Assembly: GCF_014268755.2 (NCBI RefSeq)
Contig: NZ_CP077093.1
Span: forward strand, 2,902,001-2,966,000
DNA from: Pseudomonas vanderleydeniana
GTDB taxonomy: Bacteria > Pseudomonadota > Gammaproteobacteria > Pseudomonadales > Pseudomonadaceae
Direction: 5' to 3'
DNA length: 64,000 nt
Shown here piece after piece: positions 17,288 through 25,610 of this stretch. The notes beneath the pieces were generated by a model. The model did not search any database. It was not told where the DNA came from and saw only the letters and a list, made by a program, of their open reading frames with translations. Every line of letters begins with the position of its first letter. Position 1 is the first letter of the stretch. Position numbers and translations under genes: made by a program.

Positions 17288-18004
17288 TCACTCCAGAAAG
17301 CAGCGGTCGAACAGGTAGAGGGCGTCGGGCTTGAGGTTTTGCAGGGTGGCTTGCGGACGGCCGCCGTCTCCCTGTTTCTTGCGTCCGGTTTCGCGCAGGT
17401 AGCCGGCCTCGGTCATCTTCAGCAGGCGTTGGCGGGTACTGGTCTTGAGTACCGGGCGCGCGAGCACCAGGGAAAAGATCGCAGTGGCTTCCGGGGCGCT
17501 GAACTCGGTGCCGAGAAAGGTCAGTGGCAGGCTGCTGTACAGCGACTTGGACAGCAGTCGCTCCTGCGTGGCCGCCACCAGCGTGTTGTGGTCGAACGGC
17601 AGGCGTACCGAGCCGTTGGCGACGCTGTCGAGAGCGAACCAGGCCTGTTGTTCGTTCAGGCTGGGTGACTCGGCGACGATGGCCAGGTAGTAGGTCGAGG
17701 ATGACCAGCAACGGGGGTCGCGAAAGGCATCGCCGACAGTACCGACCTGTTCGCACCAGGCCAGCGGCAGGTTGACCTTGTCACTGGCACGCAGGCGTTC
17801 CACTGCATCGTCCAGCGTCCGGTCGGGCACCGCGCCGTTGACCACCAGGCCGGGCAGGGCCCAGTGGCCCTGGAATGGCTCGGCCTCGCGTTTGTGCAGC
17901 AGGATCTGCAGTGCCTGCGCCTCGCGGCAGTAGAAAAGCACGCACAGGTCGACGGTGTGCAGGTAGTCGCTTTTCTTCGGTGGGCTGGGGGTCGGGTCCG
18001 GCAT
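17288..18004 (-). CDS. nrtR: NrtR-type Nudix-winged-helix repressor of NAD salvage
   Basis: 238-residue NrtR family regulator: an N-terminal Nudix-like sensor (DLCVLFYCREAQALQILLHKREAEPFQGHWALPG) with a degenerate Nudix box, followed by a C-terminal winged helix from about residue 150 (FSLVLARPVLKTSTRQRLLKMTEAGYL; GRRPQAT-like wing). NrtR proteins repress NAD-synthesis genes and are released by ADP-ribose or NAD. ATG 18004 begins 1 bp after the stop of the nadD-like gene, with AGGAA inside that gene's end. Two matching palindromes lie in the divergent promoter region. Confidence 0.88.
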   Translation of the reverse strand: MPDPTPSPPKKSDYLHTVDLCVLFYCREAQALQILLHKREAEPFQGHWALPGLVVNGAVPDRTLDDAVERLRASDKVNLPLAWCEQVGTVGDAFRDPRCWSSSTYYLAIVAESPSLNEQQAWFALDSVANGSVRLPFDHNTLVAATQERLLSKSLYSSLPLTFLGTEFSAPEATAIFSLVLARPVLKTSTRQRLLKMTEAGYLRETGRKKQGDGGRPQATLQNLKPDALYLFDRCFLE

Positions 18005-18005
18005 G

Positions 18006-18551
18006 TCAGTTCCTGTGTGCGGCATAGAGTCCGTAGTCTACCGGATTCATCCCCGGTGCCATCCAGTGGGCGGGCAGTGTTTCGCCCACGGCCAGGCGCT
18101 CGCGCAGCAAGGTGCTGCGCACACCCACCTGTTCATCCATGCAGAGTACCGAAAAGCGTTCGAGCAATTGCGCGCCCAGATGAAAATCCGGCAGTTGCGC
18201 GGCAACGTCCTGCCCGACCACCAGGGCGATCTGCCGGGTTGGCAGGCCGGTGATGTCGGCCAGGGTGCAGAGCAGCCCATAGCTGTAGATCGGTGCGTCG
18301 GTCAGTTGGGCCAGCTGTTGCTCGATCCGGCTGACCGAAAGGGTTGAAGAGCAGGAGGGGCGCACCTGTTCGACGATTGCCTGCAGCCAGCGCAGGCGCC
18401 GTTCGTATTCAGCCATGTGCTTGCCATGAGGGTGCCGGAAGGAGGGCACCACCCACACCGAGCGGGCGTGGCGGGAGGCCTCGATCATCACTTGGGCGTG
18501 ACCGGCGTGAGGTGGGTTGAAGGCGCCGCCATAGATTGCGAGCTCGTACAT
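18006..18551 (-). CDS. NadD-like nicotinate-nucleotide adenylyltransferase
   Basis: 181-residue nucleotidyltransferase with the class signature GGAFNPPHAGHAQVM at the N-terminus and VVPSFRHPHGKHM after it. The family moves AMP from ATP to NaMN or NMN, giving NaAD or NAD. It is probably an NrtR-controlled second NadD (or an NMN-preferring variant), as it stands divergent from pncA-pncB-nadE. ATG 18551 follows AAGGAG; the in-frame upstream extension covers the NrtR operator and is not coding. Confidence 0.8.
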   Translation of the reverse strand: MYELAIYGGAFNPPHAGHAQVMIEASRHARSVWVVPSFRHPHGKHMAEYERRLRWLQAIVEQVRPSCSSTLSVSRIEQQLAQLTDAPIYSYGLLCTLADITGLPTRQIALVVGQDVAAQLPDFHLGAQLLERFSVLCMDEQVGVRSTLLRERLAVGETLPAHWMAPGMNPVDYGLYAAHRN

Positions 18552-18574
18552 GGATGGGATCTCCTTTTTCTTAA

Positions 18575-18593
18575 AAGTACGTGTCATGTACTT
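18575..18593. promoter_or_regulatory. NrtR-type operator, nadD-like side
   Basis: AAGTACGTGTCATGTACTT, 19-bp palindrome with 8 of 9 pairs matched, 24 bp upstream of the nadD-like start. Confidence 0.75.
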
Positions 18594-18670
18594 ATAGGTC
18601 AAGGATGATTTATGTGGATAATGGCTATTTTGTGTTGTTTGAATATTTTTTCAATCGAAGCTTGATTTGA

Positions 18671-18689
18671 AAGTACATGACATGTACCT
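18671..18689. promoter_or_regulatory. NrtR-type operator, pncA side
   Basis: AAGTACATGACATGTACCT, 19-bp palindrome with 8 of 9 pairs matched and nearly identical to the site at 18575-18593. It lies 29 bp upstream of pncA. Confidence 0.75.
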
Positions 18690-18717
18690 TTGTTTCATCG
18701 CCAAGGGAGAACCCGCC

Positions 18718-19371
18718 ATGAACGCTCAAGTGATCAAGACAGCCGCCTTCGATGTCGATGCCCAGAAGGGCTTCACGCCGCTATGCCCGGATGAACTGCC
18801 CGTGGTGGGTGGCCACCTGATCGGTGCCGAATTGAACTTCATGGCATCGCTGGCCGGGATCCGTGTCGGCAGCAAGGACGCGCACAGCCCGAAGGCGCCC
18901 TGGGTCGTCGAGTCCCATGAGCAAATGCTCAAGCCGACCGGCCTGGAACATGCCGACCTGACGTGGGTCAGCCACTGCGTTCCCGGCACCGAAGGCTTTA
19001 CCCTGCTCGATGAGCTGCCGGCGCCCCAGGACTACGACTATTTCGTCTGGAAGGGCGTGGAGCCGGCCTTGCACCCCTACGGAGCCTGTTTCCACGATCT
19101 CTACCACCAGCTCTCCACCGGGGTGATCGAATACCTGAACGCCCACGGGGTGCAGCAGGTGATCGTCGGCGGCCTGGCCCTGGATTTCTGCGTCAAGACC
19201 ACGGCGCTGCAACTGGCAGGGGCGGGGTTCAGGGTCATCGTCTATCTGCCGGCCTGCCGGGCCATCAGTGCCGAAGGGGCGCAACAGGCCATCCACGATC
19301 TGCAACAGGCGCGGATCGAGGTCGTCAACAGTCGTGAACAACTGGTCCGTGCGACCGGCCACAAGGAGTAA
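18718..19371 (+). CDS. pncA: Nicotinamidase (isochorismatase family)
   Basis: 217-residue cysteine hydrolase that deamidates nicotinamide to nicotinate. It shows the catalytic Asp (AAFDVDAQKGFTP), a metal-binding Asp/His region (GSKDAHSP), Lys (WKGVEP) and the nucleophile Cys in VVGGLALDFCVKTTALQ. It is first in a tight pncA-pncB-nadE operon. ATG 18718 follows AAGGGAGAACCC; the longer frame to 18667 would overlap the NrtR operator. Confidence 0.92.
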   Translation: MNAQVIKTAAFDVDAQKGFTPLCPDELPVVGGHLIGAELNFMASLAGIRVGSKDAHSPKAPWVVESHEQMLKPTGLEHADLTWVSHCVPGTEGFTLLDELPAPQDYDYFVWKGVEPALHPYGACFHDLYHQLSTGVIEYLNAHGVQQVIVGGLALDFCVKTTALQLAGAGFRVIVYLPACRAISAEGAQQAIHDLQQARIEVVNSREQLVRATGHKE

Positions 19372-19374
19372 CTC

Positions 19375-20604
19375 ATGGAAAGCGCATTCAACCGCGAAGG
19401 CGGTGTCATCCAGGGCTTGCTGGATACCGATTACTACACCTTCACCATGATGCAGGCGGTGTTGCACCAGCACCCCAACGTCGAGGTGGAGTACCAGTTC
19501 ATCGTTCGTTCCCGGGAGAAGCTCGGCCACCTGATACCCGAAGTGCGCGCCGAGCTGGAAAAGCTGGCGGGCCTGCAGATGCGCGAAGGCGAACTGCGCT
19601 TCCTGTTCAACCGGCGGTTTCGCGAGTACCTGACCGCGGACTTCGAGCAGTTTCTCGGCCTGTTCCGCTTCAACCTGCGCTACATCCACGTCAGCGAAGT
19701 GGACGGTCAGCTGACCATTCGCGTACGTGGCCCGATGTTGCACTGCATCATGTTCGAGCAGCCGGTGCTGGCCCTGGTCAGCGAGTTGCGCAACCGCGAG
19801 AAGTACCCGGATGTGCTGCTGGAAGACGTCAGCCGCAAGCTCTACCAGAAGTTCGAATGGCTGGAGAAGAACCTCAGTCGCGAGGAGCTGGCCGACCTGC
19901 GGGTGTCGGACTTTTCGACCCGCCGGCGGCTGTCCTTCCGCGCTCAGCGCGAGGTGGTCGACATCATGCGCCGCGACTTCCCCGGCGTGTTCGTCGGCAC
20001 CAGCAACGCGCACCTGGCCTACGAGTTCGACCTGCCGCTGATCGGCACCATGGCCCACCAATGGCTGATGGTGCACCAGCAGCTCGGGCGCCTGCGCGAA
20101 AGCCAGAACGCGGCACTGGAAAACTGGGTGCGCGAGTATCGCGGCCGGCTCGGGATCGCCCTGACCGACTGCATCAGCACCGACTTTTTCCTCGAGGACT
20201 TCGACCTGTACTTCGCCAAGCTCTACGACGGTCTGCGCCAGGACTCCGGTGATCCGATCGTCTGGGCCGACAAGGTACTGGCGCGCTATCGGCAGTTGGG
20301 CATCGACCCGATGAGCAAGGAACTGATGTTCTCCGATGGCCTGAACTTCGAGAAGTGCCTGCCGATCATGCGCCACGTGCGGGGCAAGGCGCGTTTCGGC
20401 TTCGGCATGGGCACCAGCCTGGCGTGCGATGTCGAGGGTGTCGAGCCGCTGAGCATCGTGATGAAGCTGGTGCGGGTGCACGGCGAGCCGGTGGTGAAGT
20501 TTTCCGATGATCCGGTGAAGAACGTCTGTGAAGACCCGTCGTTCCTGCGCTATGCGGCGCAGGTGTTCAAGGTGACTGAAATCAATCGGCAACTGGAGGT
20601 GTGA
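19375..20604 (+). CDS. pncB: Nicotinate phosphoribosyltransferase
   Basis: 409-residue enzyme forming NaMN from nicotinate and PRPP. Family motifs are [39 protein letters not shown], the active-site region [21 protein letters not shown] and the PRPP-binding [13 protein letters not shown] and [10 protein letters not shown]. Length is typical. It lies 3 bp after pncA with AAGGAG ahead of the start and 1 bp before nadE. Confidence 0.95.
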   Translation: MESAFNREGGVIQGLLDTDYYTFTMMQAVLHQHPNVEVEYQFIVRSREKLGHLIPEVRAELEKLAGLQMREGELRFLFNRRFREYLTADFEQFLGLFRFNLRYIHVSEVDGQLTIRVRGPMLHCIMFEQPVLALVSELRNREKYPDVLLEDVSRKLYQKFEWLEKNLSREELADLRVSDFSTRRRLSFRAQREVVDIMRRDFPGVFVGTSNAHLAYEFDLPLIGTMAHQWLMVHQQLGRLRESQNAALENWVREYRGRLGIALTDCISTDFFLEDFDLYFAKLYDGLRQDSGDPIVWADKVLARYRQLGIDPMSKELMFSDGLNFEKCLPIMRHVRGKARFGFGMGTSLACDVEGVEPLSIVMKLVRVHGEPVVKFSDDPVKNVCEDPSFLRYAAQVFKVTEINRQLEV

Positions 20605-20605
20605 G

Positions 20606-21433
20606 ATGGGAACCGAAACTCAGGATCGAATTGCCAAGGCGCTCGGGGTGAATCGGCAACTGGCCCGCGGCGATGAGGCCGCGGAGCTGTCCCGGCGTAT
20701 CGCGTTCATCAAGGCCACGCTCAAGCGTTCCGGCTGCCAGGCCCTGGTACTGGGCATCAGCGGTGGGGTCGATTCGCTGACCGCCGGCCGCCTGTGCCAA
20801 CTGGCGGTCGAGCAGTTGCGCGAGGAGGGCGTTGCGGCGCGCTTCATCGCCATGCGTCTGCCTTACCGGACCCAGGCTGACGAGCATGACGCCCAGGCCG
20901 CCCTGGCGTTCATCCGGCCGGACGAGATCAGCACTGCGAATATCTCGGCCTGCGTGGAGGGGTTGATGGGTAGCCTCGAAGCCGAGGCAGCGCAGGCCAG
21001 CCCGGCCCAGGTGGATTTCGTCAAGGGCAACGTCAAGGCCCGGGCCCGGATGATGGCCCAGTATGCGCTGGCCAATTTCGCCAACGGGCTGGTGGTCGGC
21101 ACCGATCACGCGGCCGAGGCACTGATGGGTTTTTTCACCAAGTTCGGTGACGGCGCCTGCGACCTGGCGCCCCTGTCGGGCCTGACCAAGGGCCAGGTGC
21201 GTCGGCTGGCCTCGGCCATAGGCGCGCCGGAACAACTGGTGTTCAAGACGCCAACGGCGGACCTTGAGGAACTGGTGCCGGGCAAGCCGGACGAAGCCGC
21301 CTATGGTTGCAGCTATGCCGAGATCGACGCCTATCTGCTCGGCGAGCCGGTTGCGACACAGGTCAGCGCCATCATCGAGGCGGCCTACGCCAGGACTGCG
21401 CACAAGCGGGCCCTGCCGTATTCGCCGGCCTGA
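20606..21433 (+). CDS. nadE: NH3-dependent NAD synthetase
   Basis: 275-residue N-type ATP pyrophosphatase that amidates NaAD to NAD with ammonia. The P-loop SGGVDS lies in [15 protein letters not shown], and [38 protein letters not shown] and [10 protein letters not shown] follow in family order. There is no glutaminase domain, so it is the short form. It is the last gene of the operon. With PncA, PncB and the divergent NadD-like enzyme, the locus covers nicotinamide to NAD. Confidence 0.95.
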   Translation: MGTETQDRIAKALGVNRQLARGDEAAELSRRIAFIKATLKRSGCQALVLGISGGVDSLTAGRLCQLAVEQLREEGVAARFIAMRLPYRTQADEHDAQAALAFIRPDEISTANISACVEGLMGSLEAEAAQASPAQVDFVKGNVKARARMMAQYALANFANGLVVGTDHAAEALMGFFTKFGDGACDLAPLSGLTKGQVRRLASAIGAPEQLVFKTPTADLEELVPGKPDEAAYGCSYAEIDAYLLGEPVATQVSAIIEAAYARTAHKRALPYSPA

Positions 21434-21439
21434 GGCGGA

Positions 21440-22036
21440 TCAGCGCGGGGTATCGAGGGTGTGGTTCAAGGCCACGTACTGCAACAGCATGATGGTCTTG
21501 GCATCGACGATTTCCCCGCGCCGTACCGCGGCCAGGGCGTCCTCCAGGGACAGTTCCAGGACCTCCAGGTCCTCGCCCTCGGCCTCCAGGCCACCGCCAT
21601 GGCTGACCTTGCTGTCACCGTCATATTCGCCAAGGAAGAAGTGCAGCTTCTCGGTCACCGAGCCGGGGCTCATGTAGGCCTCGAAGATCTTCTGGACGTT
21701 CTGCACCCGGTAACCGGTTTCTTCCTCGGCCTCGGCGCGGATCCGGTCCTCGGGCGACGCATTTTCCAGCAGGCCGGCGGCGGCCTCCACCAGCATGCCG
21801 TCGTGGCCGTTGACGAAGACCGGGAAGCGGAACTGGCGGGTCAGTACCACGCTGCGTTTTTCACGGTTGAACAGCAGGATGGTCGCGCCATTGCCGCGGT
21901 CGTAGGTCTCGCGGCTCTGCCGCTGCCAGGTGCCGTCGCTGCGCAGGAAGTCGAAGGTGGTTTTCTTCAGCAGATACCAGTCATCCGAGAGGACGGTGCT
22001 GTCGATGATGCGAACCCGGTCTTTCGTAGCGGTCAT
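21440..22036 (-). CDS. nudK: NudK-like Nudix hydrolase
   Basis: 198-residue Nudix enzyme of the GDP-mannose/ADP-sugar pyrophosphatase group. N-terminal VLSDDWYLLKKTTFDFLRSDG and ETYDRGNGATILLFN match NudK. The Nudix region GLLENASPEDRIRAEAEEET is followed by GYRV, and EAYMSPGSVTEKLHFFLGEY follows. It is convergent with nadE, 6 bp apart. Its exact nucleotide-sugar preference is not visible. Confidence 0.85.
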   Translation of the reverse strand: MTATKDRVRIIDSTVLSDDWYLLKKTTFDFLRSDGTWQRQSRETYDRGNGATILLFNREKRSVVLTRQFRFPVFVNGHDGMLVEAAAGLLENASPEDRIRAEAEEETGYRVQNVQKIFEAYMSPGSVTEKLHFFLGEYDGDSKVSHGGGLEAEGEDLEVLELSLEDALAAVRRGEIVDAKTIMLLQYVALNHTLDTPR

Positions 22037-22080
22037 GATCCACGCCCTGTGGTGTGCAAAGCGCAGATCATACTGTCTGT

Positions 22081-23283
22081 TCAGGCCACTGCAACCGAAC
22101 GTTTCCGGCGGCTGGCGACCACCAGGAAGCTCACCAGCGCCACCAGTGGCAGGGCGCTGCCCAGGGCCATGATCGCCGCCCAGCCAGCCTGTTCGTACAA
22201 GCTGCTGGCCACCGCCGAACCGATGGCGCCACCGATGAAGATACTGGTCATGTACAGCGCGTTGAGCCGGCCACGACTGGTCGCATCGAGGGCATAGACC
22301 GAACGCTGGCCGAGCACCATGTTCATCTGCACCGCAAAGTCCAGCAGCACGCCGGTCACGGCCAGGCCGATCACGCTGTAGGCCGGATGGACCAGCGCCG
22401 GCAGGAAACTCAGGGTTGCCAGCAGCATCGCCAGCAGGGACATGCGCTGGGTATGCCCGGCATCCGCCAGGCGCCCGGCCAGCGGCGCGGCAATCGCGCC
22501 CATCGCGCCGACCAGGGCAAACAGCGCGATCTGCGACTGCGACAGGCCATGGACGCGCGACAACTCCAGCGGTACGGCCGTCCAGAACAGGCTGAAGGTG
22601 GCGAACATCAGGCCCTGGTACCAGGCTCGCTGGCGCAGCACCGGCTGGTCACGGAACAGCTTGCCCAGCGAGCCGAGCAGTTGGCCGTAAGTGGCGCTGT
22701 GACTGGGCTGGCGCTTGGGCATGGTGCCCAGGATCACCAGCATGATGAACAGCATCAGCACGGCTGCGGCGATGAACACCGTGCGCCAGCCGAAGTAGTC
22801 GGCGACCACGCTGGACAACGGCCGGGCCAGCAGGATGCCCAGCAGCAGGCCACCCATGATCCCGCCGACCACCCGCCCGCGCGATTGCTCGGGCGCCAGG
22901 TGGGCGGCGAGGGGGATCAGGATCTGCACCGAGACCGAACTGAAGCCGATCAGCAGCGATACCACCAGGAAAACCCCGGGTTGCCGGGACAGGCCGGCGG
23001 CGACCAGGCTGAGGGTGGAGACCACCACGGTGGCGAGCATCAGCTTGCGGTTTTCCAGCAGGTCACCCAGCGGTACCAGGAAGAACAGCCCCAGGGCGTA
23101 GCCGATCTGGGTCAGGGAGACGATCAGGCTGGCACTGTGGGCGGAGATGCCCAGGTCCGGGGCGATCAGTTCGATGATCGGCTGGGCATAGTAGATGTTC
23201 GCCACGATGGCGCCGCAGCAGAAGGCGAACAGCATCACCAGGGCGCGAGTCATCACGGGGGCTGTGTGGGGGTGGGCTGACAT
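22081..23283 (-). CDS. MFS transporter, drug/sugar-efflux type
   Basis: 400-residue major facilitator protein with 12 predicted membrane helices. Features: YYAQPIIELIAPDLGISAHSASLIVSLTQIGYALG in the first helices, the loop 2-3 motif variant PLGDLLENRKLMLA, and SRGRVVGGIMGGLLLGILLARP in helix 5, typical of proton-driven exporters. It resembles YgaY-type putative exporters. The substrate is unknown, and it is transcribed alone, 44 bp downstream of where nudK begins on the same strand. Confidence 0.85.
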   Translation of the reverse strand: MSAHPHTAPVMTRALVMLFAFCCGAIVANIYYAQPIIELIAPDLGISAHSASLIVSLTQIGYALGLFFLVPLGDLLENRKLMLATVVVSTLSLVAAGLSRQPGVFLVVSLLIGFSSVSVQILIPLAAHLAPEQSRGRVVGGIMGGLLLGILLARPLSSVVADYFGWRTVFIAAAVLMLFIMLVILGTMPKRQPSHSATYGQLLGSLGKLFRDQPVLRQRAWYQGLMFATFSLFWTAVPLELSRVHGLSQSQIALFALVGAMGAIAAPLAGRLADAGHTQRMSLLAMLLATLSFLPALVHPAYSVIGLAVTGVLLDFAVQMNMVLGQRSVYALDATSRGRLNALYMTSIFIGGAIGSAVASSLYEQAGWAAIMALGSALPLVALVSFLVVASRRKRSVAVA

Positions 23284-23619
23284 GATCGGGAGGCTCTGGG
23301 ACGGGACGGGTAGGGCAGTTTAGTGATTGGGCGAGGGCGGTGTAAGGCGGTGGCAGGAATAGTTGATATCAGCAGTGTTGATGTTCGGCGGGCAGCTGGC
23401 CTCTCGGCCTGCCCCTGAATCGAGTTGTTCGAAGATGTAACAACTCTCTTGGCCAATGGTCTTTCTTGTCAATAGAAATACTTATAAATCAATTTGTTAG
23501 GAGCGATTAAAAGAGTCTTCATGAGATTTTCCGAGCGATTGCTACGCTGCTGAACAGTTGTTTAGTATCGCCGTCAACGCTCCACCTCACACTCAAGAAC
23601 AATAAGACGAGGGCCTTTC
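23284..23619. other. 336-bp intergenic promoter region
   Basis: No gene. It holds the divergent control regions of the MFS exporter and of the ech operon. The right two thirds become AT-rich, and the ech promoter module is described separately. An imperfect GC-rich inverted repeat (GGGCAG / CTGCCC type, about 23386-23416) may be a terminator relic. Confidence 0.5.
23427..23568 (+). promoter_or_regulatory. Regulon promoter A (ech operon)
   Basis: Box GTTCGAAGATGTAACA at 23427-23442; -35 TTGCTA at 23539-23544; operator TGCTGAAC-AGTT-GTTTAGTA at 23548-23567 inside the 18-bp spacer; -10 TAGTAT at 23563-23568. Every element recurs at the same spacing upstream of aruI. An operator between -35 and -10 implies repression. 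Confidence 0.75.
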
Positions 23620-24411
23620 ATGAGCTCCCAACCGACCCTGCTCAACTCGGTCGAGGCCGGCATTGCCCGGATCACCCTCAATCGTCCCGAGCAACGCAAC
23701 GCGCTGGACATTCCCACGCTCAAGTCACTGATCGACCTGCTCGACCGGCACGCGGCCGACCCGTCGGTGCGGGTGCTGCTGCTGACCGGCAACGGCCGTA
23801 GCTTCTGCGCCGGTGCGGACCTGGCCGAATGGGCCGACGCCGAACGTCGCGGGATCCTCGAAACCTATGGCTGGACCGAAACCGCCCATGTGCTGATGAG
23901 CCGCCTGCACGCATTCGCCAAGCCCACCATCGCCGCCATCAACGGTACCGCCGTGGGGGCGGGGATGGACCTGAGCCTGTGCTGCGATTTTCGCCTGGCC
24001 GCGCAGACGGCGCGGTTCAAGGCCGGCTACACCGGCATGGCCTATTCGCCGGACGCCGGTGCCAGCTGGCACCTGCCTCGGTTGATCGGCACCGAGCAGG
24101 CCAAGCGCCTGCTGTTTCTCGACGAACTCTGGGGGGCCGACCGCGCGCTGGCTGCCGGCCTGGTCAGCGAGGTGTGTGCCGATGAGCAACTGCTGGGCAC
24201 CGCCAATGACCTGGCCGTGCGCCTGGCAGCCGGCCCGACCTTCGCCTTCGCCCAGACCAAGGCACTGATCCGCGAGGGCTTCGCTCGCAGCCTGGCCGAG
24301 CAACTGCAGGCCGAGCAGGCGGCCGGCCTGCTGTGTGGCCGCAGCCGCGATGGCGCCGAGGCGCTGCAGGCCGCCGTGGAAAAACGTGCTCCCCATTTCA
24401 TTGGCCAGTAA
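23620..24411 (+). CDS. Enoyl-CoA hydratase/isomerase family protein
   Basis: 263-residue crotonase-fold enzyme acting on acyl-CoA thioesters. The first oxyanion loop is FCAGADLAEWADAERRG, and the second region is IAAINGTAVGAGMDLSLCCDFRLAA, followed by AGYTGMAYSPDAGASWHLPRLIG. It is the first gene of an operon with an acyl-CoA dehydrogenase (19 bp on) and an acyl-CoA ligase, so together they can activate, oxidise and hydrate an acid. Similar gene pairs sit beside aruI in P. aeruginosa (from memory). The start follows GACGAGGGC, as at aruI. Confidence 0.88.
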   Translation: MSSQPTLLNSVEAGIARITLNRPEQRNALDIPTLKSLIDLLDRHAADPSVRVLLLTGNGRSFCAGADLAEWADAERRGILETYGWTETAHVLMSRLHAFAKPTIAAINGTAVGAGMDLSLCCDFRLAAQTARFKAGYTGMAYSPDAGASWHLPRLIGTEQAKRLLFLDELWGADRALAAGLVSEVCADEQLLGTANDLAVRLAAGPTFAFAQTKALIREGFARSLAEQLQAEQAAGLLCGRSRDGAEALQAAVEKRAPHFIGQ

Positions 24412-24429
24412 CCGGACAGCAGGTAACCC

Positions 24430-25590
24430 ATGAATTTCCAACTGACCCAAGAGCAGGACATGCTGGTCGAAGCGGTGCGCAGTTTCGTCGAGAAGGAGTT
24501 GCTGCCCCACGAGGAGGCGGTCGACCGCGCCGATGCGGTACCACCGGAGCTCGCCGCGCAGATCCGCGCTAAGGCCATTGCTGCCGGTTTCTATGCCTTC
24601 AACATGCCGGAGCAGGTTGGTGGTGGTGGCCTCGACTATCTGTCCCAGGCGTTGATCGAGCGTGAGCTGTCCAAGGTCTCCTGGGCCTTGCACGTGTTCG
24701 TCGCGCGGCCGTCGAAGATTCTCATGGCCTGCCAGGGCGCGCAGATCGAGGACTACCTGCTGCCTTGCGTGCGTGGCGAGAAGGTCGACTGCTTCGCCCT
24801 GACCGAACCCGGTGCCGGCTCCGATGCCAATGCGATCAAGACCCGTGCGGTGCGCGAGGGTGACGACTTCATCATCAACGGCAGCAAGCACTTCATCAGT
24901 CATGCCGGACACGCCGACTTCGCCATCGTCTTCGCGGTCACCGACACCTACGAGCACAACGGCCGCAAGCGCAATGCCGTGACCTCCTTCCTGGTCGACC
25001 GCGATACCCCGGGCATGACCATCCGCCGTGGCCCCAAATGCGTGAGCAACCGTGGTTACCACACCAGCGAGATCTTCTTCGACGACTGCCGCGTCCCGGC
25101 ATCCAAGGTGCTGGGCGAGGTGGACAAGGGCTGGGAGGTCGCCAATGCCTGGCTGACCGCCGGGCGGGTGATGGTCGCCGCCAACTGTGTCGGCCAGGCC
25201 CAGCGCGCGCTGGATGCGGCCTTGCAATGGTCGGCCGACCGCAAACAGTTCGGCCAGCCCATCGGCACCTACCAGGGCATCTCCTTCAAGTTGGCGGACA
25301 TGGCCACGCAAATCCGCGCGGCCGAACTGATGACCCTGCACACCGCCTGGAAGATGGACCAGGGCACCATGACCGACGGCGAGGCCGGCATGGCCAAGCT
25401 GTTCGCCAGCGAAGTACTGGGCCGCGCCGCCGACGAGGCGGTGCAGATCTTCGGTGGCATGGGCCTGATGGACGAGGGACCGGTGGAGCGGATCTGGCGC
25501 AACGCGCGGATCGAGCGGATCTGGGAAGGCACTTCGGAAATCCAGCGCCACATCATTTCCCGCGAGCTGCTGCGGCCGCTGCTGCGCTGA
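24430..25590 (+). CDS. Acyl-CoA dehydrogenase
   Basis: 386-residue FAD flavoenzyme making a 2,3-enoyl-CoA. The N-terminal helical domain (QLTQEQDMLVEAVRSFVEKELLPHE) is followed by the FAD-binding CFALTEPGAGSDANAIKTRA, the second signature QIFGGMGLMDEGPVERIWR, and IWEGTSEIQRHIISREL, where the catalytic-region Glu and FAD contacts lie. Full family length. Acyl chain preference cannot be read from sequence; context suggests a short, possibly guanidino- or amino-substituted acyl-CoA (inference). Confidence 0.92.
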   Translation: MNFQLTQEQDMLVEAVRSFVEKELLPHEEAVDRADAVPPELAAQIRAKAIAAGFYAFNMPEQVGGGGLDYLSQALIERELSKVSWALHVFVARPSKILMACQGAQIEDYLLPCVRGEKVDCFALTEPGAGSDANAIKTRAVREGDDFIINGSKHFISHAGHADFAIVFAVTDTYEHNGRKRNAVTSFLVDRDTPGMTIRRGPKCVSNRGYHTSEIFFDDCRVPASKVLGEVDKGWEVANAWLTAGRVMVAANCVGQAQRALDAALQWSADRKQFGQPIGTYQGISFKLADMATQIRAAELMTLHTAWKMDQGTMTDGEAGMAKLFASEVLGRAADEAVQIFGGMGLMDEGPVERIWRNARIERIWEGTSEIQRHIISRELLRPLLR

Positions 25591-25610
25591 TCGGACCAGG
25601 AGAGCACAGC

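Noticed and set aside
18781..20592. 603-codon antisense open frame under pncA-pncB
   Set aside because: Shadow of well-conserved enzymes; no start signal.
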